Shown: positions 23,858-32,172 of the stretch, piece by piece | Position numbering within the stretch: the stretch's first letter is position 1 | How the letters are laid out: each line of letters starts with the position of its first letter | Source of the DNA: Gemmatimonadota bacterium | Lineage (GTDB): Bacteria; Gemmatimonadota; Gemmatimonadetes; Longimicrobiales; Gaopeijiaceae | Direction of reading: 5' to 3' | Length of the DNA stretch: 49,950 nt | Assembly (NCBI GenBank): GCA_022823365.1 | Contig: JAJDXG010000052.1 | Span: forward strand, 1 to 49,950 | The notes under the pieces: generated by a model | Database searches by the model: none | Seen by the model: the letters and a program-made list of their open reading frames with translations, nothing else | What the model was told of the DNA's origin: nothing | Translations under genes and position numbers: made by a program

Positions 23858-25528
23858 CTACCTCCCCAGCGGAGGGGTAAACGGCGGCGGTCGGCGGTGC
23901 TGCGTGGCCTTCTCGTAGGCGTAGCTGATGCGGATCAGGGTCGGTTCGTCGAAGGGCCGTCCCAGGAGCTGGAGTCCCGCGGGCAGGGTGCCGAACGAGT
24001 ACCCCATCGGCACGTTGAAGGCCGGGAAGCCGGTCGGGGGCGAGAGGATAGAGCTGTTCGCCCCGTAGGTGGTGTTTTCGTCACCGATCAGCCGGGCCGG
24101 GTAGTTGTAGGTCGGATAGACGAGAACGTCCACCTCGTGCTCGTCCATGACGGCGAGCACGGCGTCCTGCAACCGCTTCTGCACCTCCAGGTACTCGGGG
24201 TAGTCCTCGTGCTCCTCGGGCACGTAGTCCACCTCCCGGTTGCGCTCCAGGCTGGCACGCAGGAAGGGGTGGTAGTCCCCCGACTCCACCACCTCGTCCA
24301 GCGTCTTGAACTTCAGTTCGGGACGCGTGGCCAGGTACGACTCGAAGTCGTACTTCAGCCTGCTGATGCTCGGGAAGTCGCCGCGGATGTCGTCCAGGTC
24401 CGGGATGTCGACGGGATCCACGATGACGGCGCCGGCGGCGCGCATGTCCTCGAGCGCCTGCTCCATCACCCGCAGCACCTCGGGATGGATGGTGCTGGGC
24501 TCGTCTTCCTGCTGCTCCTCGTCCTGCCCCTCGCCCGAGCCGGGTTCCTCGTCTTCCCCCGACTCCGGGTCCTCTGAGGGCATCTCCTCGCCCGGGGCGA
24601 GCACCCCGCTTCCGAGCGCGCGCGGATCGTCGTAGTCGCGCGCCTCCTCGAACAACTGGCGCAGCACGCCGATGCGGGCGCCCTGGAGCGCGCCGGCGTC
24701 GAGGAACTGCCGGTAGTTCTCGGGCACCTGCCCCTCGCTCTCGAACGTGACCGGATCCGCGGGATCCTGGCCCACGATCACCTCCAGCACCGCGACCGCG
24801 TCGGCCACGGTGCGGGTCATGGGACCGCCCACGTCGCGGGCGGCGCTCAGCGGGGCGATGCCGTCGCGGCTGGTGAGCCCCATGGTCGTGCGGAACCCGA
24901 CCAGCGCCTGGTGGGAGGAGGGCCCCCGGATGGAACTGCCGGTGTCCGAGCCCAGCCCCACGGCGCCGAAGTTGGCAGCCACCGCGGCTCCGGTGCCCCC
25001 GCTGGAGCCCGCCGTCACCCGGGTCGGATCGTAGGGGTTGCGGGAGAATCCCGGCAGCACGGAACTGAGGGTGAAGGCCCCGCTGGACGCGAACTCGGCC
25101 AGGTTGGACTTGGCCAGGATGATCGCGCCCGCCTCGCGCAGCTTGCGCACCTGGTATGCATCGTCGGGCGGGATTGCTCCGCGGAAAGCGAGGGTTCCGT
25201 TGGTGGTGGGCAGGTCGTGGGTGTCGTAGTTGTCCTTCACGATCACGGGGATGCCGTGCAGCGGACCGGTGAAGCCGGACTCCGCGAAGGCGGCGTCCAG
25301 TTCGCGCGCCCGCTGGAGCGCGAGCTCGCTCACGGTGATGATTGAGTTCAGGTAGGGGCCCTGCCGGTCGTACGCCTCGATGCGGTCGAGGTAGGCCTGC
25401 ACCAGTTCCTCCGCCGTGATCCGACCCTCCTCCATCGCCTGGTGGATATCCGCGATGGTGGCCTCCTCGACCTGGAAGGCGGGCGCGCAGGCGGTGACGA
25501 GCAGGAGGAGGGGAATAACGCGCATCAT
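23858..25528 (-). CDS. Amidase-signature lipoprotein
   Basis: A 556-residue amidase-signature enzyme with a lipoprotein signal (lipobox VTAC, cysteine 14). The Ser-cisSer-Lys triad is visible: Lys98 in VIVKDN, the cis-serine in AGSSGGTG (around 175), and Ser199 in DTGSSIRGP. Such enzymes hydrolyse carboxylic amides. Between residues about 312 and 346 there is an unusual, very acidic insert (EDPESGEDEEPGSGEGQ and onward) that looks unstructured and interrupts the catalytic domain. It lies 6 bp downstream of ilvB on the same strand. Its location outside the cytoplasm suggests a scavenging role. Confidence 0.87.
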   Translation of the reverse strand: MMRVIPLLLLVTACAPAFQVEEATIADIHQAMEEGRITAEELVQAYLDRIEAYDRQGPYLNSIITVSELALQRARELDAAFAESGFTGPLHGIPVIVKDNYDTHDLPTTNGTLAFRGAIPPDDAYQVRKLREAGAIILAKSNLAEFASSGAFTLSSVLPGFSRNPYDPTRVTAGSSGGTGAAVAANFGAVGLGSDTGSSIRGPSSHQALVGFRTTMGLTSRDGIAPLSAARDVGGPMTRTVADAVAVLEVIVGQDPADPVTFESEGQVPENYRQFLDAGALQGARIGVLRQLFEEARDYDDPRALGSGVLAPGEEMPSEDPESGEDEEPGSGEGQDEEQQEDEPSTIHPEVLRVMEQALEDMRAAGAVIVDPVDIPDLDDIRGDFPSISRLKYDFESYLATRPELKFKTLDEVVESGDYHPFLRASLERNREVDYVPEEHEDYPEYLEVQKRLQDAVLAVMDEHEVDVLVYPTYNYPARLIGDENTTYGANSSILSPPTGFPAFNVPMGYSFGTLPAGLQLLGRPFDEPTLIRISYAYEKATQHRRPPPFTPPLGR

Positions 25529-25534
25529 CGTGCC

Positions 25535-27382
25535 TCAGAACAGATCGGAGGGATCGGGCTCCGCGCCCCGGTCCTCGTAGCGATTCGGGATATGGTCGCC
25601 GGTGACCATGTCCTGGTAGGAAAGTCCCGGCCCGACCATCGGATAAACGTGTGCTTCCGGATCGATGACGACTTCCAGGAAGGCGGGCCCGGGAAACTCG
25701 AGGAACTCCCTGACCACCCGCGGCACGTCCTCCTTGCGATCCAGTCGCTTCGCGTACTCGAAGCCGTCCGCCTGCGCCGCCAGCACGAAGTTCTTCTTGC
25801 GCAGCGACTTGTCGCTCGCGGACAGGCGCCCCTTGAAGAACAGGCGCTGCCACTGCATCACCATGCCGTCGCCGAAGTTGTTCAGCACCATGACCTTGAC
25901 CGGAAGATCGTAGGAGGTGGCGGTCTCGAACTCGCCCAGGTTCATGCGGATGCTGGCGTCCCCGTCCACGTCGATGACCAGCTTGTCCGGGCGCGCGAAC
26001 TGGGCCCCGATGGCGGCCGGCAGCCCGAACCCCATCGTGCCCATGCTCCCCGAGGTGAGCCAGAGCCGCGGCTCGCTGAAGTCGCAGTACTGGGCGGCCC
26101 ACATCTGGTGCTGCCCCACGCCGGTGGAGATGATCGCGTTGCCGCGGGTGATGCGGTTCATGACCTCCATGACGTAGTACGGCTGAATGAGCGAACTCTC
26201 GCGGTCGTAGTCGAGGGCGTAGTCGCGCTTGAGCGCCGCGACCTCGGCGTGCCAGTCGGAGAAGTCGGCGCGGAAGCCGATGGAGTGCCCGTACGCCACC
26301 AGGTCGTCGAGCGCCTCCCGGAGCATCCCGGTGTAGTGCCAGTCCGCCGGCTTGACCTTGTGGATCTCCGAGGGATCGATGTCGAAGTGGACGACGCGCC
26401 GGGCCCTGGCCGCGAACTTCTCCGGCACCCCGGCCACGCGATCGTCGAAACGCGCCCCTACCGCGATGAGCAGATCGCAGTCGTCCACCGCGTAGTTGGC
26501 GAACGCGGTGCCGTGCATCCCCAGCATGTGCAGGCAGAGCGGCGCGGTGGTGTCGAAGCTGCCAAGCCCCATCAGGGTGGTCACGCCGGGGATGCCGAAG
26601 TCGTTGGCGAGCCGGCGCAGGGGCTCCGAGGCGTTGCCGTTCACCACCCCTCCGCCGGCGTAGATGAGCGGGCGGCGGCTCTCGCCCAGCATGCCGAAGA
26701 ACTCGTGGCACCGGTCGTGGCTCATCTTGCGGGCACGGAGGGCATCAAGACGGCGGCGGTACCCGGGGATGGGCAGGCGTCCCTCGCCGTGGAAGGACCC
26801 GGTCCAGTTCTGCACGTCCTTGGGCACGTCCACCACCACCGGACCGGGCCGTCCGGTGCGCGCGATCTCGAAGGCCGTGCGCATGGTGGCCTCGAGCTGC
26901 TCCGGCTTCGTCACCAGGAAGACGTGCTTGGCCACCGGCCCCATCACCGCCGTGACCGGGGCCTCCTGGAAGGCGTCGGTGCCGATGGCGGCGGTGGGCA
27001 CCTGGCCGCAGATCACCACGATGGGCACCGAGTCGGCCATGCAGTCGCGCACCGGGGTCACGCAGTTGGTGGCGCCGGGCCCGGAGGTCACGAGCACGCA
27101 CCCCACCTTGCCGCTCGCACGCGCGTAGCCGGCCGCCATGAAGCCGGCGCCCTGCTCGTTCGCGGGCACGATGAGCGGCATCGGCTCCACCCCGTCCACG
27201 GCGTGGTCCTTGTTGTAGCGGAAGACGGCGTCGTAGGTGGGCAGGATGGCCCCGCCGCTGTAGCCGAAGATGGTGTCGATTCCCTCGTCGGCCAGGACCT
27301 GGACGATCATCTCGGCTCCGCTCATTACCTGACCCGCGAGCGGGTGCGCGCGGGAATCGCGGAGCGCGGTGCTGGTTGTCAT
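25535..27382 (-). CDS. ilvB: Acetolactate synthase, large (catalytic) subunit
   Basis: A 615-residue thiamine-diphosphate enzyme, the first common step of valine, leucine and isoleucine synthesis. It has GYSGGAILPTYDAV (40-53), the catalytic Glu76 in ANEQGAGFMAAGYAR, the FAD/substrate blocks PGATNCVTP and GQVPTAAIGTDAFQE, and the ThDP-Mg site DVDGDASIRMNLGEFETA near 460-480. ATG 27382 was chosen since it gives the family-length N-terminus. The small subunit gene is divergent, starting 185 bp away on the other strand, which is unusual because ilvB and ilvN are normally one operon. Allosteric control by valine depends on the small subunit. Confidence 0.94.
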   Translation of the reverse strand: MTTSTALRDSRAHPLAGQVMSGAEMIVQVLADEGIDTIFGYSGGAILPTYDAVFRYNKDHAVDGVEPMPLIVPANEQGAGFMAAGYARASGKVGCVLVTSGPGATNCVTPVRDCMADSVPIVVICGQVPTAAIGTDAFQEAPVTAVMGPVAKHVFLVTKPEQLEATMRTAFEIARTGRPGPVVVDVPKDVQNWTGSFHGEGRLPIPGYRRRLDALRARKMSHDRCHEFFGMLGESRRPLIYAGGGVVNGNASEPLRRLANDFGIPGVTTLMGLGSFDTTAPLCLHMLGMHGTAFANYAVDDCDLLIAVGARFDDRVAGVPEKFAARARRVVHFDIDPSEIHKVKPADWHYTGMLREALDDLVAYGHSIGFRADFSDWHAEVAALKRDYALDYDRESSLIQPYYVMEVMNRITRGNAIISTGVGQHQMWAAQYCDFSEPRLWLTSGSMGTMGFGLPAAIGAQFARPDKLVIDVDGDASIRMNLGEFETATSYDLPVKVMVLNNFGDGMVMQWQRLFFKGRLSASDKSLRKKNFVLAAQADGFEYAKRLDRKEDVPRVVREFLEFPGPAFLEVVIDPEAHVYPMVGPGLSYQDMVTGDHIPNRYEDRGAEPDPSDLF

Positions 27383-27512
27383 GGAAACGCCTCTCGTGAC
27401 GGGCACGGAATGGGTTGAGCGCCGGGGTGAAAAGTCGGACGAAGGCGTCCGAATGGCAAAACACGCGCAGGCACGCTGCATATCTTGCGATGCCCGCGCC
27501 ATCCCGCAAGCT

Positions 27513-27581
27513 TGTACGGCCACGCGCCGCACCCCTGTACCGCCATGCGCCGCATCCCCGGACCGCCATGCGACACACCAT
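27513..27581 (+). repeat. Three tandem 23-bp imperfect repeats spanning the ilvN start
   Basis: Units begin at 27513, 27536 and 27559. Each follows the pattern TGTACCGCCATGCGCCGCATC with a few changes, and the third contains the ilvN ATG at 27568. The duplication places extra CCATGCGC-like starts in front of the gene. Expansion by slippage could shift expression or the N-terminus. Confidence 0.65.
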
Positions 27582-28065
27582 ATCCATTCTGCTTCAGAAC
27601 GAGGCCGGCGCGCTCTCGCGCGTCACCGACATGTTCTCGACCCGGGGCTTCAACATCGAAAGCCTCAACGTGGCGCCCACCAAGGACTACGCCGTCTCGC
27701 GCCTGACCCTGGTCACCAACGGCTCGGACGAGACCCTCGAGCAGATCATGAAGCAGCTGAGCAAGCTGGTGGATGTCGTGGATCTGCGAAACATGACCGG
27801 GCGCGACCACATCATCCGCGAACTGGTGCTGTTCAAGCTGCGCCTGACGACCGGCACCCGTGCGCAGCTGGACGAACTGGTCGCCGAGTTCGGCGGCTCG
27901 ATTCTGGCCGAGCACGAAGGCCACTTCACCATCGAAATCACCAGCAGCGGCCCCAGGATCGACGGCTTCCTGGAGGCCGCCGGGCGGATCGCGGAAACGG
28001 ATGCCCTGGTCCGCAGCGGGGCCATGGCGGTCTCCCGCGGCGCGCCCATCATCTGGCGCGGCTAG
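27568..28065 (+). CDS. ilvN: Acetolactate synthase, small (regulatory) subunit
   Basis: A 165-residue protein with two ACT-type domains. The first covers residues 1-75 (TISILLQNEAGALSRVTDMFSTRGFNIESLNVAPT), the valine-binding ACT fold, and the second covers about 80-160. It gives feedback inhibition by valine and stabilises the large subunit. ATG 27568 is embedded in the third of three 23-bp tandem repeats. No strong ribosome-binding site is visible just upstream. The gene is divergent from ilvB instead of downstream of it. Confidence 0.92.
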   Translation: MRHTISILLQNEAGALSRVTDMFSTRGFNIESLNVAPTKDYAVSRLTLVTNGSDETLEQIMKQLSKLVDVVDLRNMTGRDHIIRELVLFKLRLTTGTRAQLDELVAEFGGSILAEHEGHFTIEITSSGPRIDGFLEAAGRIAETDALVRSGAMAVSRGAPIIWRG

Positions 28066-28083
28066 CAGGCTCGGAGGATCCCG

Positions 28084-28104
28084 CCCGGCGATCGTCGCCC
28101 GGGA
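28084..28104. terminator. Hairpin between convergent genes, weak terminator candidate
   Basis: CCCGGCGA and TCGCCCGGG can form a GC-rich stem with one bulge between the convergent ilvN and S9 peptidase genes. There is no U-tract on either side, so intrinsic termination is uncertain. Confidence 0.25.
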
Positions 28105-28155
28105 CCGTGGACGAGACCCGGGAACGAGCGCGCGCGAGGACGGGGCCGCGCGAGG

Positions 28156-30864
28156 TTACCTGCCCGGCTGCTCCTCGGAGATCGCCCGCACGCGGGTGAG
28201 CTCCAGCCCCAGCGTCTTCCCCTTCATGATGGCCGGCACGCCTTCCTCCATCCACACCGGCTTGCCCAGACGGCGCAGCGCCACGAACAACTCGATCCCC
28301 TGATACCACGGCACCGCTCCGTCCTCGTCGTTGTGCAGCATGAGGATGGGCGTGTTGATCTTGTCGGCGGTGAAGATGGGCGAGTTCTCGATGAAGCGCA
28401 GCGGATACTCCCACAGCGAGCCGCCGATGCGGCTCTGTCCGCGCTCGTACTGGACGGCGCGGCTGCGTCCCGACTGCCAGCGGATGCCCCCGTAGGCGCT
28501 GATCATGTTGGAAACCGGAGCACCCGCCTCGGCCGCCGCGAACAGGTCGGTGCGCGTCACCATGTAGGCGATCTGGTAGCCGCCCCAGGAGTGCCCCTGA
28601 ACGCCGATGCGATCCGTGTCGACGAAGCCATCCTCGACCAGCTCGAGGACACCCGGGACCACGGCGTCGAGCGCGCTCTCGCCCGGATAGCCGTCCCGGT
28701 AGGGGATGTCGGGCACGAAGAGCAGGTAGCCGCGGCTGACGTAGAAGCTGCGGTTGATGGAGGAGCTGCCCGGTGCGGGCGCGGCGTAGCCGTGCAGACC
28801 GTCGGAGGAGCGCTCGTAGAAGTACACCATCATGGGGTACTCCTCTGACGGGTCGAAGCCTTCCGGCTTGTAGAGGATGCCCTGGAGCGGAGTGCCGTCC
28901 ATTGAGGTCCACTCCACGATCTCGGCAGTGCCCCACAGGTAGTCGGACTGCTGGGGATTGGCGTCGGTGACCTTGCGTCCGTCGTCGAGGGCGGGGCCGG
29001 ACACCCACAGGTCCGGGAATTCCTCGAAAGTGGAGCGGGAGTAGGCGAACACCTCGGCGTTCCGCGCCCGGAGCAGGCCGGCGTAGCGGGCGTCGCCGGC
29101 GATTAGAGCCTCGGGGGTGGCGCCCTCCCCGAAGTCGCCCCGCCACAGGCCGGACGACTTGTCGTACAGGTGGAAGGAGGAGAGGTACACCTCGCCGGAG
29201 GGCACCACCGGGTCGGCCGTGTCGAGGTCGACGTAGCGGAAGCGGGTGTCGGACGCGCGCCCGGCGCCGCGGGTGAGGTTGCGGGGCGCGGCGCGGCCGG
29301 TGGGGTCGACCGCCCAGATGTCGTAGCGGTCGTAAACCAGGAAGGCGGCATCGTCCTCCGTCCATCCCGCCTCCCCGTAGGAACGGGACAGGTCCGGCCG
29401 GTCGTCCAGCACGTTGTAGAAGCCCGCGTCGATGCTGCCCGTCAGGTCGATCTCCTCCCCGCTGCCGGTATCGATGGCGACCCAGATGCGGCGGACGCCG
29501 TCCCACCGCGTGATGTAGCCGCCGCCGGGAGAGAGGGTCCCCTGTCCCCGCACCCGCTCGGCCACCTGCCGCCGCGACCCGTCCGCCACGTCGATGGTGA
29601 ACAGGTCCACGTAGCTGGCATCCCACGACACCAGCTGCCGGTAGGGGAGGCCACTCCTCCCCATCGCGACCGCGCCGTCGCCGTCGTCGGCCACCGTTAC
29701 GTCGGGCACCTCGGTGGTGGCGAGCTGCGCCACGCGGCCGCTCCCGAGGTCGAGCACCGCCTGGTAGCTGCGCTCCAGCTCGTCCTCCAGCTGCACCAGT
29801 TGCATGGGCTGCAGCAGAGGGTCCTTCCAGTTCCAGATGTCCACGCGCACGCGCTCGTCCTCGGGGGTGTCGTCCTCCGGATCCGGAAGGGGCCGGGGCG
29901 CACTGTGGAAGAGGACGCGCGCTCCCGAACCGGAGAACGACACCTCGCCGTGCTCGCTCGGGGCCCAGCCGTCGGGGAGCGCCTCCGCGCCGGGCGCTAC
30001 CTGGGAGGTGGCCGCTCCCTCGCGCGCGGCGTACAGCGCGAAGGCGGGCGCCCCGGCCCCGCGGTCGTCGCGGTCGGTGAGGAAGGCGACCGCGCCGTCG
30101 TCGGCGACGGCTAGCCGCAGGTAGCGGCCTTCCCCGCTGGTGACCGCCTCGGCCCCGCCCGTGGCTCCCACGCGGAAGACGCCGTCGGCGGCGCCGTCCT
30201 CCCCGGACGCCGTGTAGTAGAGCGCGCCGCCGTTACCGGCAAAGGCGTAGCTCACCGCGTGGTCGAAGCGGCGCTCCTGCCCGGTTGCCAGGTCGCGCAC
30301 CACCAGTTCGGTGCCGTCGTCCAGGCGGGGCGGGCCGTCGTCGTCATCGCCCTCTGCGCGCTGGGCGCGCCCCTCCTCGTCTTCGTCGTCGTCGGCCTCC
30401 CCCTCCTCCTTCAGGTACGCCATCCAGGCACCGCCGTCTGCGGGCAGACCGAACGACCGGACTTCCGCCACGCGCGTCTCCGACAGGTCGGACAGGTTCA
30501 GGATCAGCAGGGAGTCGCCCGGAGCATCGCGCGAACCCTCGGCGCGGGCCGCGTCCACAGCCTCCTCCGCGGGCTCGACCAGCGCGACCAGAAAGCGGTT
30601 GTCCGCGGTAAAGGCCGGATCGGCGCCCCTGGGAACCGTCACGCGGCGCCCGTCCTCCAGATGCTCCACCACCAGCGTGGCGTCGCCGTCCCCGGGCACG
30701 AGCCGGTAGACCAGCCAGCTGCCATCCCGGGAGAACTCCTCGTCCTGGATCTGGTTCCAGATCGAATAGGCGTCGTGGTCGAGGGGGACCTTCTGCTGCG
30801 CGGAGAGCGCGAGCGGGGCGGTGACCAGGATGGAAAGCGCGAGGAACCAACGGATCGTCTTCAT
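28156..30864 (-). CDS. S9-family (prolyl oligopeptidase-like) exported peptidase, apparently lacking the catalytic histidine
   Basis: A 902-residue protein: signal peptide (MKTIRWFLALSILVTAPLALSA), a long beta-propeller region, then an alpha/beta-hydrolase domain. The nucleophile Ser759 is in GHSWGGY and the acid Asp848 in NDEDGAVPW. In this family the domain usually continues KPVWMxxYN...HG...R..FFDHYL...APVWMxxGVPALxKGKTLG. Here PVWM (869-872) goes straight into EEGVPAIMKGKTLG. About 35-40 residues containing the histidine are missing, as if deleted between the two PVWM-coding segments. The frame is intact. Acidic low-complexity (EADDDEDEEGRA) lies near residue 155. It may be inactive or non-hydrolytic. 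Confidence 0.85.
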   Translation of the reverse strand: MKTIRWFLALSILVTAPLALSAQQKVPLDHDAYSIWNQIQDEEFSRDGSWLVYRLVPGDGDATLVVEHLEDGRRVTVPRGADPAFTADNRFLVALVEPAEEAVDAARAEGSRDAPGDSLLILNLSDLSETRVAEVRSFGLPADGGAWMAYLKEEGEADDDEDEEGRAQRAEGDDDDGPPRLDDGTELVVRDLATGQERRFDHAVSYAFAGNGGALYYTASGEDGAADGVFRVGATGGAEAVTSGEGRYLRLAVADDGAVAFLTDRDDRGAGAPAFALYAAREGAATSQVAPGAEALPDGWAPSEHGEVSFSGSGARVLFHSAPRPLPDPEDDTPEDERVRVDIWNWKDPLLQPMQLVQLEDELERSYQAVLDLGSGRVAQLATTEVPDVTVADDGDGAVAMGRSGLPYRQLVSWDASYVDLFTIDVADGSRRQVAERVRGQGTLSPGGGYITRWDGVRRIWVAIDTGSGEEIDLTGSIDAGFYNVLDDRPDLSRSYGEAGWTEDDAAFLVYDRYDIWAVDPTGRAAPRNLTRGAGRASDTRFRYVDLDTADPVVPSGEVYLSSFHLYDKSSGLWRGDFGEGATPEALIAGDARYAGLLRARNAEVFAYSRSTFEEFPDLWVSGPALDDGRKVTDANPQQSDYLWGTAEIVEWTSMDGTPLQGILYKPEGFDPSEEYPMMVYFYERSSDGLHGYAAPAPGSSSINRSFYVSRGYLLFVPDIPYRDGYPGESALDAVVPGVLELVEDGFVDTDRIGVQGHSWGGYQIAYMVTRTDLFAAAEAGAPVSNMISAYGGIRWQSGRSRAVQYERGQSRIGGSLWEYPLRFIENSPIFTADKINTPILMLHNDEDGAVPWYQGIELFVALRRLGKPVWMEEGVPAIMKGKTLGLELTRVRAISEEQPGR

Positions 30865-30951
30865 GACCCACCTGCTGCCGGAGAGATGTACGCGGAGGGA
30901 GATCTGCGCGGAGGGGAACGGTAGACGACGGCGCGGAGCCGGGCAATCCGA

Positions 30952-30980
30952 TTGACAGAATCCGGGCCCCGGCGTAACTG
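30952..30980 (+). promoter_or_regulatory. Candidate sigma-70-type promoter for the FAH-family gene
   Basis: A perfect TTGACA at 30952-30957 is followed 17 bp later by TAACTG at 30975-30980, a weak -10. Transcription would start about 25 bp before the ribosome-binding site GGAGG that precedes ATG 31014. Confidence 0.5.
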
Positions 30981-31013
30981 TGGAGTTCAACAGCACAACC
31001 CGCGGAGGACAGC

Positions 31014-32171
31014 ATGCGCACTTTCCGGATCCTTGCAACATTGCTCCTGTTGGCGATTCCGCTGCCGGCGTTTGCTCAGGGCGTCCCGGACATCGCCGAG
31101 CCCTTCAAGGTCGGCACCTTCGAGATCGACGGCACGCCCACGGTGTCGCTGGTTCTGCGCGACCAGCTCATCGTCGAGGTCGACGCCGCCAACACCGCAC
31201 TCCAGCGCGATCCTTACTACGCCCGCGTCCAGGCCCCGGCGGACATGCTGGAGCTGATCGAGCGGTACGAATACGGGCTCCAGCGTCGTCTCTACGAACT
31301 GGTCAACCACCTGGTCGAGAACGACATGCTGGGCGCGGGCCGCCCCTCCTACGTGCACGATCTCGGGGACGTGCGCACCCTCCCGCCCATCCTGTACCCG
31401 GGCAAGATCCTCAACGCCGCGGTCAACTTCTACAGCCACGTCAACGAGACCGGCACCGAGGAGGAAAGGGCCGAGGCGCGGCGGCAGCGGCGCGAGAACC
31501 GGGGCGTGCCCTACCTCTTCCTGAAGCCCAGCAAGGGCGCCGTCATCGGCGATGGCGGCGAGGTGGTGCTTCCCTGGGGGCGCGACCGCATCGACTGGGA
31601 GGTCGAACTGGGCGCGGTCATCGGCCGGTCCGCCAAGTACGTGTCCGCCAACGACGCGGAGGCCTACGTGTTCGGCTACCTGGTGTCGCTCGACATCTCA
31701 GACCGCGGCGGACGTCCGCCGGGCGGCAACCCCATGACCTCCGACTGGTTCGTGGGCAAGGGCCACGACACCTTCGCGCCCCAGGGGCCCTGGATCGTGC
31801 CGAAGGAATTCTACGGGAATCCGATGGAGATCCTGCGCCAGACGCTGGATGTCGGCGACGAGCGCATGCAGGAGGCCACCGCCGGCGACATGATCCACTC
31901 GCTCTGGGAGCTGATCGAGTACGGCTCCTCCATCATCACCCTCTTCCCCGGTGACGTCGTCAACAACGGCACCTCCGGGGGCGTCGGCATGGGCACGGCC
32001 GTCCGGGGGGCACAGCGCTTCCTGCAGCCGGGCGAGCAGATCTCCGCCTCCATCGACGGAATCGGCACGCTGAACCTGTCAGTGGTGAGCGAGCCCCAGC
32101 CGCAGGGACTCACGGGCGCGCACCTGCCGCCGGTGCGGACTTATCGGGGACCGCCTCCGGGAGGGGATTGA
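31014..32171 (+). CDS. Exported fumarylacetoacetate-hydrolase-family protein
   Basis: A 385-residue protein with a clear signal peptide (MRTFRILATLLLLAIPLPAFAQ), which is unusual because FAH-fold enzymes are normally cytoplasmic. The core has KILNAAVNFYSHVNETG, FLKPSKGAVI, WEVELGAVIGRSAKYV with the conserved metal-ligand E-x-E arrangement, DWFVGKGHDTFAPQGPWIV, and TLFPGDVVNNGTSGGVGMG. FAH-family members cleave or decarboxylate beta-diketo acids such as acylpyruvates, using Mg or Mn. GCGGAGGAC precedes the ATG. It is convergent with the DUF885 gene, with 1 base between the stops. The substrate is unknown. Confidence 0.85.
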   Translation: MRTFRILATLLLLAIPLPAFAQGVPDIAEPFKVGTFEIDGTPTVSLVLRDQLIVEVDAANTALQRDPYYARVQAPADMLELIERYEYGLQRRLYELVNHLVENDMLGAGRPSYVHDLGDVRTLPPILYPGKILNAAVNFYSHVNETGTEEERAEARRQRRENRGVPYLFLKPSKGAVIGDGGEVVLPWGRDRIDWEVELGAVIGRSAKYVSANDAEAYVFGYLVSLDISDRGGRPPGGNPMTSDWFVGKGHDTFAPQGPWIVPKEFYGNPMEILRQTLDVGDERMQEATAGDMIHSLWELIEYGSSIITLFPGDVVNNGTSGGVGMGTAVRGAQRFLQPGEQISASIDGIGTLNLSVVSEPQPQGLTGAHLPPVRTYRGPPPGGD

Positions 32172-32172
32172 C

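Noticed and set aside
25442-27418. Long plus-strand open frame opposite ilvB
   Set aside because: Same reason: the minus strand encodes a complete acetolactate synthase, and the plus translation is rich in His, Arg, Val and Gly without motifs.
27513-27581. CRISPR array
   Set aside because: The 23-bp units are contiguous without spacers and only three in number.
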